Assembly (NCBI GenBank): GCA_003149555.1
Contig: QCWE01000001.1
Coordinates: 1,142,546-1,206,545 of the forward strand
Direction: 5' to 3'
DNA from: Candidatus Aquiluna sp. XM-24bin5
GTDB lineage: Bacteria; Actinomycetota; Actinomycetia; Actinomycetales; Microbacteriaceae
Length of the DNA stretch: 64,000 nucleotides
The notes under the pieces were generated by a model. It searched no databases and had not been told where the DNA came from. It saw only the letters and a list, made by a program, of their open reading frames with translations. Made by a program: the position numbers and the translations under genes. Shown piece after piece: positions 55,247-64,000 of this stretch (position 1 is its first letter; each line of letters opens with the position of its first letter).

Positions 55247-56133
55247 TTGCCGTCTCCTTTGATGATGTTGATTCTGCCCGTCACTTCACCGAGGTCGGTC
55301 TCTTGGTGGGCACCTAGGTAGGCATCGATAACTGCCTGTTCCTTCATGACTGTCTCTGGAGGACCCTCCGCAACAACCTTGCCCTCTGCCATGACAACTA
55401 CCCAGTCAGCGATGTGGCGGACCATGTGCATGTCGTGCTCAACAAACAGCACAGTCATGCCGTCTCCCTTGAGGCTGATCACGTGGTCAAGCAAGGACTG
55501 AGTAAGTGCGGGGTTCACACCAGCCATCGGCTCGTCGAGCATCACAAGGGTTGGATCGGTCATCAGAGCCCTGGCCATCTCCAGCAGCTTGCGCTGTCCA
55601 CCAGATAGTGATGCCGCGAAGTCATCTTTCTTGGCATCGAGCTTGAATCGCTTGAGAAGCTCCATGGCCTTTACTTCGATTTCCTCGTCCTGCTTCTTCC
55701 AGAAGCCGGGGAACAGTGCCTTGAAGATGCTCTCTCCGTTTTGACCCTTCGCACCGAGCTTCATGTTGTCGGTCACAGTCAAGAGGCTGAGCGCCTTGGT
55801 CAGCTGGAAGGTGCGGACCTGTCCCATCTGGGCCACCTTGAATGACGGCACGCCAGACAGGGACTTGCCCATGAAGGACCAGGTTCCGGTGTCGGGGGTA
55901 TCAAAGCCGGTTAGCAGGTTAAACAGGGTCGTCTTTCCAGCACCGTTAGGTCCAATCAGAGCGGTGATGACACCCGATGGGATTTCGAGGTGTTCAACGT
56001 CGACGGCGGTAAGACCACCGAAGCTCTTCTTGACGTGGTCGATGACGACCATCGGGTCCTTCTTCTTGCAGCCTGGCGCTGCATCGCCGATGTGGAGGTC
56101 GGTTGTCTTCTGTGGCTTCTTACTACTTGACAA
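55243..56133 (-). CDS. livG: Branched-chain amino acid type ABC transporter ATPase (LivG)
   Basis: The protein has 296 residues. Walker A GPNGAGKTTLFNLLTG, signature LSGGQRKLLEMARALM, Walker B LVMLDEPMAGVNP and VLFVEHDMHMVRHI, the typical LivG switch. About 25 extra N-terminal residues (SSKKPQKTTDLHIG...) precede the core. It overlaps livM by 11 bases. Confidence 0.95.
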   Translation of the reverse strand: MSSSKKPQKTTDLHIGDAAPGCKKKDPMVVIDHVKKSFGGLTAVDVEHLEIPSGVITALIGPNGAGKTTLFNLLTGFDTPDTGTWSFMGKSLSGVPSFKVAQMGQVRTFQLTKALSLLTVTDNMKLGAKGQNGESIFKALFPGFWKKQDEEIEVKAMELLKRFKLDAKKDDFAASLSGGQRKLLEMARALMTDPTLVMLDEPMAGVNPALTQSLLDHVISLKGDGMTVLFVEHDMHMVRHIADWVVVMAEGKVVAEGPPETVMKEQAVIDAYLGAHQETDLGEVTGRINIIKGDGK

Positions 56134-57115
56134 AGGTCAGCTCCCTCTTGTCTCCGAAGATGCCCTGCGGGCGATAAATGACTAGCAACATCAGACCAAT
56201 ACCTACGAGCACGAATCTCAGGGTTGAGGCCTGTGTTGTCGAAACCGGAAGGATTCCGGAGGTTGCAAGCTCTGGCAGCACGTTGGAGAGGAACGCCTGG
56301 ATCACCCAGAAGATCACCGCTCCAATTACGGGGCCAAAGATGGTCGCAGCGCCACCTAGCAATAGCGAAGTCCAGATGAAGAAGGTTAGCGAGGTGACAT
56401 AGACACCCGGTGAGATGTTCTGGGCTGCCGTGTAGACAATTCCACCCATTGCACCGAATACTCCACCAATTACCAGCGCCTGAAGCTTGTAAGCAAAGAC
56501 GTTCTTACCAAGTGACCTTACGGCCTCCTCGTCCTCGCGGATTCCCTTGATTACTCTGCCCCAAGGTGAGCGCATTAGGGCCCAGAGGAACCAGACGGCA
56601 ACTGCTAGCAAGATCAATCCGAAAATCAAGACCCAGAGCGTTTGCTCGTTGTAGGTGAAAGGTCCAAATCCATAGGTTCCAGCAGGAATCGGATTGGAGT
56701 TCTGGAAACCCGTGCCGTCAGGCCGGGTATTGAAACCAAATAGACCATCGGCCGAACCTGTGACATCTGTAAATGCAGTGGTTAGGAACAAAAGCCTTGC
56801 AATCTCAGCTGCCGCGATTGTCGCGATAGCGAGGTAGTCACCTCTGAGTCGCAGGGTTGGAATTCCCAGAATCAAGGCAAAAATGACAGATCCTAGAATT
56901 CCGACCAGCATTCCAAGCCACCATGGGAAGCCAAAGGTAAGCACAGAGATTGCGTAGCCGTAGCCACCAATGGCCATGAAGCCCGCAATACCAAAGTTCA
57001 GCAGTCCGGCAAATCCGAAGTGCATTGCTAGACCCAGTGCGGCTAGTGCGAAGGCAATCGTGGTCGGGGTTAGAAAGCCCGCCAGAGTGTTATTGAGAAT
57101 TGATCCCCAGTCCAT
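56123..57115 (-). CDS. livM: Branched-chain amino acid type ABC transporter permease (LivM)
   Basis: The protein has 330 residues and about eight to nine membrane helices. GLAMHFGFAGLLNFGIAGFMAIGGYG and LRLRGDYLAIATIAAAEI are the LivM signatures. The coupling-helix region MRSPWGRVIKGIREDEEAVRSLGKNVF contacts the ATPases. It starts 10 bases after livH. Confidence 0.95.
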   Translation of the reverse strand: MDWGSILNNTLAGFLTPTTIAFALAALGLAMHFGFAGLLNFGIAGFMAIGGYGYAISVLTFGFPWWLGMLVGILGSVIFALILGIPTLRLRGDYLAIATIAAAEIARLLFLTTAFTDVTGSADGLFGFNTRPDGTGFQNSNPIPAGTYGFGPFTYNEQTLWVLIFGLILLAVAVWFLWALMRSPWGRVIKGIREDEEAVRSLGKNVFAYKLQALVIGGVFGAMGGIVYTAAQNISPGVYVTSLTFFIWTSLLLGGAATIFGPVIGAVIFWVIQAFLSNVLPELATSGILPVSTTQASTLRFVLVGIGLMLLVIYRPQGIFGDKRELTFVK

Positions 57116-57125
57116 GGTCTACCTC

Positions 57126-58424
57126 CTACCCAATCCTTTGTTTTCGACCCAGCAATCCCTGGGGTCTTACTAGCAGTACAACAATTAGAACAACCAGAGC
57201 GCCCACGTACTTGAGGTCGGCCGGGATAACCAGTCCCGACATCTCAACGAGCACTCCCACAATTAGCGCACCTAGCAGCGCACCGAAAGCCGTTCCCAGT
57301 CCACCGAGTGTCACCGCCGCGAAAATAAGGAGCAGGATCTGCGTTCCCATATCCCACTTGATTCCCGGGCGGAAGTAGGCCCAGAGCACACCAGCCAGAC
57401 CTGCGAGGGCTGCGGCCAGGATCCAAACAATTCGAATCACTCGATCCACGTCGATTCCGGAGGCAGCTGCGAGGTCTGGGTTGTCAGAGATTGCCCTTGT
57501 CGCCTTACCTGTCTTGGTGCGGAGCAGCCAGTATGCAAAGGCGACGATAACCACGATGCTCAATGCCATGGACATCAGGTCGGTCGAGCTCAGGGCCACT
57601 GCCCCGAACAGCTGCATCTTCGGTGCATCAAAGCCTGGAAGCTGCTCTGTGCCACCACCAATTACAAACTGGATCACGTAGCGCATCGTTAGCGAAAGTC
57701 CAATGGAAACAATCATCAGCTGGACGATTCCCAGCCCCTTCTTTCGAAGCGGTCGCCACAATCCGGCATCAAGAGACCATCCCAAGCCGGCAGAGAGTGC
57801 TACAGCGATCGGAATTGCAATGAAGAGCGGTAGCTGCAGTCCGACGCCAAAAATCAATGCGGCAACGGCGCCGAAGGTCACCATCTCACCGTGAGAGAAG
57901 TTGGAAAGCCCGGTGGTTCCGAAGACTAGGGAGACTCCAACGGCGGCCAGACCCAACATCAGACCAAAGTTGATGCCATAGACGAACCGAGACACGATTT
58001 GGTCAAACAGAGAGGTTTCATTTCGCTCACCCTCACCGATGAAGAAGTTCTGTGCGACTCGGTCGGTGAGGCCAAACTCAACTTCTTGGGTGGCGCCACC
58101 CTCTAGCACCGCAATGCCCTCCGGCAGAGTCGTCTCGTCGAGGGTTACGTTGTAGTTGCGGACCTCAGGCACGCCGATTGACCAACGGCCGTCGGCATCA
58201 GTCACGGTCTCAGCTGTGTAGCCACCGCCATCGACAACGATTCGAACGCCTTGGACCGGCTCACCGTCAATCTTGACATTTCCAAAGATTGTCGCCGAAT
58301 ACTCTTCGCCAACACTGTCTCCCAGAGCTGGAGCCGAGACACTGAGGCCTCCGATAAGCGCCAGTAGGGCTACGAGAATGACGCGAAATACCCCGCGCTT
58401 AGTGTCATCCAAGAGGAATTTCAC
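57126..58424 (-). CDS. livH: LivH-type ABC permease with N-terminal signal sequence and carboxypeptidase-regulatory-like domain
   Basis: GTG 58424 with a strong GGAGGAG just upstream is chosen; the open frame runs back to 58475. The 432-residue protein starts with a membrane segment (about 12-32). It is followed by a beta-rich carboxypeptidase-regulatory-like domain (about 43-122: GNVKIDGEPVQGVRIVVDGGG...DADGRWSI), then the LivH permease from about 141 (GINFGLMLGLAAVGVSLVFGTTGLSNFSHGEM). Ordinary LivH is about 290-310 residues. The extra domain should face outside, where it could interact with the binding lipoprotein. Confidence 0.93.
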   Translation of the reverse strand: MKFLLDDTKRGVFRVILVALLALIGGLSVSAPALGDSVGEEYSATIFGNVKIDGEPVQGVRIVVDGGGYTAETVTDADGRWSIGVPEVRNYNVTLDETTLPEGIAVLEGGATQEVEFGLTDRVAQNFFIGEGERNETSLFDQIVSRFVYGINFGLMLGLAAVGVSLVFGTTGLSNFSHGEMVTFGAVAALIFGVGLQLPLFIAIPIAVALSAGLGWSLDAGLWRPLRKKGLGIVQLMIVSIGLSLTMRYVIQFVIGGGTEQLPGFDAPKMQLFGAVALSSTDLMSMALSIVVIVAFAYWLLRTKTGKATRAISDNPDLAAASGIDVDRVIRIVWILAAALAGLAGVLWAYFRPGIKWDMGTQILLLIFAAVTLGGLGTAFGALLGALIVGVLVEMSGLVIPADLKYVGALVVLIVVLLVRPQGLLGRKQRIG

Positions 58425-58465
58425 TTCTCCTCCAAATCCTTCCGAGCGCCATCGCCCGGTCCTTG

Positions 58466-58479
58466 CCCCGTGCACGGGG
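58466..58479. repeat. Perfect 14-bp palindrome between livH and guaB
   Basis: CCCCGTGCACGGGG lies 42 bases upstream of livH, within the 184-base divergent region. It may be an operator for livH or form a short hairpin with a TGCA loop. Confidence 0.5.
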
Positions 58480-58547
58480 TTTACAAAACCTTACCAGCGT
58501 AGCGGGTGGCAGGAACAGCTGGCATAAAACCTCAGGCCTCCGCACCT

Positions 58548-60114
<1,567 letters not shown>

Positions 60115-60123
60115 GAGTCCTAG

Positions 60124-61239
60124 ATGTCAGAAGTAGAGATTGGTAAGGCGAAGAGCGCCCGCGTTGGCTATGCCTTTGATGATGTAGCGGTCATTCCCAC
60201 CCGCCGCACTCGCGACCCTGAAGATGTTTCGACTGCCTGGACAATCGATGCTTTCAAGTTCGAACTCCCGGTTGTAGCGGCACCAATGGATTCTGCAATG
60301 AGTCCGAAAACTGCAATTGCACTGGGAAAGATGGGCGGCCTGGGAGTTTTGGACCTTGAGGGTCTCTGGACTCGCTACGAGGATCCATCCCAGCAGCTTC
60401 AGGAGATTGCAAACGCAAAAGACGAGGATGCCACCTCTGTTTTGCAAAGGGTCTATTCGAAGCCAATCCAGCCTGAGCTAATTTCGAAGCGCCTTGGCGA
60501 GATTCGCGATGCGGGAGTAACTGTCGCAGGAGCCCTCAGCCCTCAACGCACTGCAGAGTTTGCTGACATAGTCCTGGGCGCAGGCGTGGACATGTTTGTG
60601 ATTCGCGGAAACACCGTGTCTGCTGAGCACGTCTCGAAGCAGGTTGAGCCTCTAAATCTCAAAGAATTCATCTACAAGCTTGACGTTCCTGTGATCGTTG
60701 GAGGTGCTGCGACCTACACCGCTGCTCTTCACCTCATGCGAACGGGAGCGGCTGGAGTTCTTGTTGGCTTCGGTGGCGGTGCTGCCGGGGCTACTAGAAA
60801 TGTTCTCGGCATCCACGCACCCATGGCCACAGCCGTAGCTGATGTGGCAGCTGCCAGACGTGACTACATGGATGAGTCCGGAGGTCGATACGTTCACGTA
60901 ATAGCTGACGGCGGACTTGGAACCAGCGGAGATGTTGTCAAGGCAGTTGGCTGCGGTGCAGATGCAGTAATGCTGGGAACCATGTTGGCGAGGGCTGCCG
61001 AGGCTCCCGGAGCCGGTTGGCATTGGGGTAGTGAAGCTGTGAACCAGAAACTTCCGAGAGGCCAAAGGGTATGGGTTGGCTCGCACGGCAGCCTGGAAAA
61101 CATTCTTGTGGGCCCCGCATCCTCTGCAAGCGGAACCGCGAACCTAATTGGGGCTCTAAAGAGGTCCATGGCGACCACTGGCTACTCAGATCTCAAGGAG
61201 TTCCAGAGGGTCGACGTCGTTCTAAACCCCTATGGATAG
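60124..61239 (+). CDS. guaB3: GuaB3-family IMP dehydrogenase-related protein
   Basis: The protein has 371 residues. It has the TIM-barrel beginning VGYAFDDVAVIPTRRTRDP and VVAAPMDSAMSP, but lacks CBS domains. The catalytic-loop Cys is absent: the equivalent loop reads GFGGGAAGATRNVLGIHAP. This is the actinobacterial GuaB3 paralogue. It is not expected to be a normal IMP dehydrogenase; a GMP-reductase-like role has been suggested for some members. It is cotranscribed with guaB. Confidence 0.94.
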   Translation: MSEVEIGKAKSARVGYAFDDVAVIPTRRTRDPEDVSTAWTIDAFKFELPVVAAPMDSAMSPKTAIALGKMGGLGVLDLEGLWTRYEDPSQQLQEIANAKDEDATSVLQRVYSKPIQPELISKRLGEIRDAGVTVAGALSPQRTAEFADIVLGAGVDMFVIRGNTVSAEHVSKQVEPLNLKEFIYKLDVPVIVGGAATYTAALHLMRTGAAGVLVGFGGGAAGATRNVLGIHAPMATAVADVAAARRDYMDESGGRYVHVIADGGLGTSGDVVKAVGCGADAVMLGTMLARAAEAPGAGWHWGSEAVNQKLPRGQRVWVGSHGSLENILVGPASSASGTANLIGALKRSMATTGYSDLKEFQRVDVVLNPYG

Positions 61240-61968
61240 ATGAAGCCAAGCTTCTTCTCAGTCGCCCGAAGGCCAAAGTGGATTGCCGGGCTGCTAGTGG
61301 CATTCATTGTTGCTGGGACTTTTGCGGCACTGATGCAGTGGCAGTTCTCAAGAACCTTCGTGAGCGTGGGTGTCGACGTTGAGCAGGAGCCAGTGCCAAT
61401 CTCCGAGCTGGCAGGACCACAAACTCTGGCGCCGGGTAGTTATGACCGATTGGTCACCGCCGTAGTTGAGATAGATCCCGCCAACAGCTACATAGTCTCG
61501 GATCGTTTGCAAATGCAGGGAGAAGATCAGCTGAGGGGTTACTGGGTATTGGTCAACAGCTATGAGAAGGAAACTGGTGCGAGCCTCACGCTTGCAATTG
61601 GCTTTGTCAGTGACCTAGCGGTTGCTCAACAAGCAAACCTCCCCGAGGGCGAATTCGAGATTGTTGGTTACCTAGAACCCAGTGAGCCCGTGAGCCAAAC
61701 ATCAGATGGCACCCTGGGATCGGTCGCGCTTTCGCAACTGGTGAATCTGTATTCGCCAGAACCTTTTGAAAGCTTTCCCGCATACGTCATTGTTCAAGAC
61801 GGGCTAGAGGTGGAGCTCGACGAGATCCGAATCGGCATTCAAAGCGAGAGGATAGAGATCAATTGGCTCACCGCTTTCTACGCAATCGAGTGGCTGCTCT
61901 TTGGTTTGGCGGCCTTTTATCTCTGGTGGCGGCTCGTAATGGACCAGGTAGCTCGCGAAACCAGTTAA
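61240..61968 (+). CDS. SURF1-family cytochrome oxidase assembly protein
   Basis: The protein has 242 residues. One N-terminal helix (about 14-34, WIAGLLVAFIVAGTFAALMQWQF) and one near the C-terminus (about 212-232, FYAIEWLLFGLAAFYLWWRL) flank an external domain, the SURF1 topology. Actinobacterial SURF1 assists aa3-type oxidase maturation. ATG 61240 directly abuts the guaB3 stop, so it is probably in that operon. Confidence 0.88.
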   Translation: MKPSFFSVARRPKWIAGLLVAFIVAGTFAALMQWQFSRTFVSVGVDVEQEPVPISELAGPQTLAPGSYDRLVTAVVEIDPANSYIVSDRLQMQGEDQLRGYWVLVNSYEKETGASLTLAIGFVSDLAVAQQANLPEGEFEIVGYLEPSEPVSQTSDGTLGSVALSQLVNLYSPEPFESFPAYVIVQDGLEVELDEIRIGIQSERIEINWLTAFYAIEWLLFGLAAFYLWWRLVMDQVARETS

Positions 61969-62013
61969 TAGAATCGTTATCTGAAATTGTGGTTTTTTGC
62001 CCGTTTGGGTTCC

Positions 62014-62066
62014 AATTGTCTGTTTTGACTGCTAGCTTCAAAGAAATTATCTGTAAACGGACAATT
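62014..62066. promoter_or_regulatory. Inverted repeats upstream of the DeoR-family gene
   Basis: AATTGTCTGTTT (62014-62025) and AAACGGACAATT (62055-62066) are inverted copies with one mismatch. Between them TTTGA (62024-62028) and TCAAA (62038-62042) form an inner dyad. The region lies 17 bases before the start, a likely autoregulatory operator. A TTGACT at 62025-62030 may be the -35 box, with only a weak -10 (TATCTG). Confidence 0.55.
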
Positions 62067-62082
62067 TCGGAGACTGACAAGG

Positions 62083-62844
62083 GTGTTAGCAGAAGAGCGC
62101 AGACTCAAACTTGCTGAGTGGACCAGAGCTGATGGTCGACTCGATGCAAACGTTGCTGCCAACAAGCTAGAGGTCGCCGTTGAAACTGTTCGTCGCGATC
62201 TCGATGTACTTCAGAGGCGTGGAGCACTGCGCCGGGTTCACGGCGGAGCAATCGCTCTAGAGAGATTCGCGCACGAATACACAATTCCAGAGCGTTACAA
62301 CCGCAACCCACAGCAAAAGCAGTCAGTAGCAGACGTTGCTGCAAACTACATCCCAGAAGAGGGTTGCATCTTTGTTGATGGTGGAACAACAACAGAGTGC
62401 CTCGAGAGCCACTTGAGAGACAAGCCAAAGCTCATGGTTGTAACTAACCACGTCACGCTTGCCTCGAAGCTTGCAGATAGCACCACTCAGGTGACGGTCC
62501 TGGGCGGCCGCATCAGGCCAGCGACTTTGTCCGCCGTCGGTGCCAAGACTGTTTCAGACCTTCAAGACTTCAATGCTGTAGTCAGCTTCCTCGGAGTGAA
62601 CGGAATCGGCATGGAGGGCGGCATGACCGCATACGACACCGATGAGGCTCTTGTGAAGAAGACCATGATGGCACGCTCGGTAGAGCGCATCATTCTTGCC
62701 GACAGCAGCAAGTTCGGACCCACCTACCCCGCTCGATTCGGGGACTTTGGAGATTTTGACCGCTTGGTCACAAACGTTGACGCCGACCCAAGATTCATGG
62801 AGGCGCTAAATAAGGCGGGAGTTGAAGTTGCTCTTGCTAAATAG
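62083..62844 (+). CDS. DeoR/GlpR-family transcriptional regulator
   Basis: The protein has 253 residues. The N-terminal DeoR helix-turn-helix covers about 1-57 (RLKLAEWTRADGRLDANVAANKLEVAVETVRRDLDVLQRRGALRRVHGGA). The C-terminal sugar-phosphate sensor domain has the DGGTTTECL loop and YDTDEALVKKTMM. The effector is probably a phosphorylated sugar or polyol, and the downstream PTS gene suggests mannitol metabolism. GTG 62083 has only a short AAGG upstream. Confidence 0.92.
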   Translation: MLAEERRLKLAEWTRADGRLDANVAANKLEVAVETVRRDLDVLQRRGALRRVHGGAIALERFAHEYTIPERYNRNPQQKQSVADVAANYIPEEGCIFVDGGTTTECLESHLRDKPKLMVVTNHVTLASKLADSTTQVTVLGGRIRPATLSAVGAKTVSDLQDFNAVVSFLGVNGIGMEGGMTAYDTDEALVKKTMMARSVERIILADSSKFGPTYPARFGDFGDFDRLVTNVDADPRFMEALNKAGVEVALAK

Positions 62845-62969
62845 GTTTCCTCGGTTCATTGCCGAAACCGATGGAAAAAGGGAGATGCCGATGCCTAGGC
62901 GAGTCTCAAACCGAGCCTTGGCAGCGACATCGCCCATTGAATACAACCCCCTAAAGGAAGGTAGTACCC

Positions 62970-64000
62970 ATGGCTAACTTTATACCCGCAGGTGACGGCG
63001 GCCACACTGGCTGGCGTGCAGCGGTACAGAAGCTAGGTGGAAACCTTGCTGGAATGGTGATCCCGAACATCGGTGCGTTTATCGCATGGGGTCTTCTGAC
63101 AGCACTGTTCATTCCAACTGGCTGGCTGCCAAACGAGGAGCTCTCCTCGATGGTCGGCCCAATGATTATCAACCTACTTCCAATCCTCATCGGTTACACC
63201 GGTGGACGTTTGGTACACGGTCAGCGTGGTGCCGTTATCGGTGCTGTTGCAACCGTAGGTGTGATTGTCGGCGCTTCAATTCCAATGTTCCTAGGTGCCA
63301 TGATTATTGGTCCTCTAGCTGCATGGATCCTGAAGAAGATCGACGGCGTATTGGACCCAATCACCCCTCCAGGATTCGAGATGCTCATCGGAAACTTCTC
63401 CCTTGGTATTTCCGGACTCCTCATGGCCATCCTCGGCTTCTTGGGTGTTGGACCAGTTGTTAACAGCTTCTCCGATGTTCTTGGTGCAGGCGTTCAGGCG
63501 CTCATCGACACTGGACTGTTGCCTCTTGCTTCAATCCTTGTTGAGCCAGCCAAGATCCTGTTCCTAAACAACGCAATTAACCACGGTGTTCTTGCACCAA
63601 TCGGTGTTGTTCAGGCTGAGGAGATGGGTAAGTCCATCATGTTCATGCTTGAGACCAACCCAGGTCCTGGTCTTGGAATCCTGGTTGCCTTCTGGCTAGC
63701 AGGCAACAAGGTTCTTCGCGGTAGTGCACCGGGAGCGATCATCATCCACTTCCTTGGTGGAATCCACGAGATCTACTTCCCATACGTACTGCTTCGCCCA
63801 GTATTGGTTCTGGCTGCTATTGCCGGTGGTGCAACTGGTGTTGCTACCTTCCTGGTAACTGGCGTTGGACTGGTGGCAACACCTTCCCCAGGCTCAATCT
63901 TCGCTTACCTAGCGGTTACCCCTCCAGGAAACCACTTTGGTGTGCTGCTAGGAATTCTCCTTTCGGCCACCGTCTCCTTCCTCGTTGCATGGGTCATCCT
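62970..64000 (+). CDS. mtlA: PTS mannitol-type transporter subunit EIIC (3' partial)
   Basis: ATG 62970 with AAGGAAGG upstream; the frame is open to the window edge, 343 residues visible. NLAGMVIPNIGAFIAWGLLTALFIPTGWLPNE, GYTGGRLVHGQRGAVIGAV, VEPAKILFLNNAINHGVLAP and the signature GGIHEIYFPYVLLRP identify the mannitol EIIC family. Multiple membrane helices are present. Whether EIIB and EIIA domains follow cannot be seen. The DeoR-type gene upstream is the likely regulator. Confidence 0.92.
   Translation, partial: MANFIPAGDGGHTGWRAAVQKLGGNLAGMVIPNIGAFIAWGLLTALFIPTGWLPNEELSSMVGPMIINLLPILIGYTGGRLVHGQRGAVIGAVATVGVIVGASIPMFLGAMIIGPLAAWILKKIDGVLDPITPPGFEMLIGNFSLGISGLLMAILGFLGVGPVVNSFSDVLGAGVQALIDTGLLPLASILVEPAKILFLNNAINHGVLAPIGVVQAEEMGKSIMFMLETNPGPGLGILVAFWLAGNKVLRGSAPGAIIIHFLGGIHEIYFPYVLLRPVLVLAAIAGGATGVATFLVTGVGLVATPSPGSIFAYLAVTPPGNHFGVLLGILLSATVSFLVAWVI

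Overview
The window is a contiguous chromosomal stretch of a high-coding-density actinobacterium. The best fit is a streamlined Microbacteriaceae-like lineage (Rhodoluna/Aquiluna type). The reasons are an actinobacterial order tadA / tRNA-Ser / prfB / ftsE-ftsX / smpB / rpoB-rpoC, tandem guaB and guaB3, a DUF4190 protein, frequent GTG and TTG starts, moderate GC, and very short intergenic regions. The genus is inferred from gene content only.

Layout. 1-7197: accessory-looking envelope region with a very large Ig-like/C-type-lectin-like surface protein that ends in a polytopic membrane domain (5' end outside the window), a convergent ECF-type sigma factor carrying its own transmembrane helix and extracytoplasmic domain, and a divergent secreted trypsin-like protease. 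7281-11195: tadA, tRNA-Ser(CGA), prfB, ftsEX, smpB. 11395-23708: rpoB, rpoC and the str operon (rpsL, rpsG, fusA, tuf), closed by a strong terminator. 24113-39701: the fused S10-spc-alpha ribosomal cluster with secY, adk, map, infA, rpmJ and rpoA. 39715-49743: truA, rplM-rpsI, glmM, coaA (reverse), glmS, acpS, alr, tsaE, tsaB and a rimI-tsaD fusion gene, linking cell-wall precursor supply with t6A tRNA modification. 49818-52765: DUF4190 protein, a THUMP-like methyltransferase (reverse), groES under two CIRCE elements, and a RarD-type transporter. 53019-58424: a branched-chain amino acid type ABC system, with the binding protein on the + strand and permease/ATPase genes on the - strand, including a previously easy-to-miss 53-residue Gly-rich membrane protein. 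58609-61968: guaB, guaB3, SURF1. 62083-64000: a DeoR-family regulator and the start of a mannitol-type PTS EIIC gene that runs off the window.

Most interesting points: (1) the region 1-7197, where a membrane-tethered sigma factor sits between a giant surface protein and a secreted protease, a plausible but unproven envelope-sensing module; (2) ribosomal proteins with long low-complexity tails, S17 and L15 sharing the same Lys/Ala/Pro N-terminal tail and L17 carrying an acidic Ala/Glu tail; (3) a beta' subunit that looks divergent just after the trigger loop; (4) a recurring TAGRAT-like -10 hexamer exactly 6-7 bases before start codons, pointing to leaderless mRNAs; (5) a LivH-type permease with a secreted regulatory-like domain in front; (6) several structured leaders in ribosomal operons. 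No CRISPR array, insertion sequence, prophage or rRNA gene was seen.
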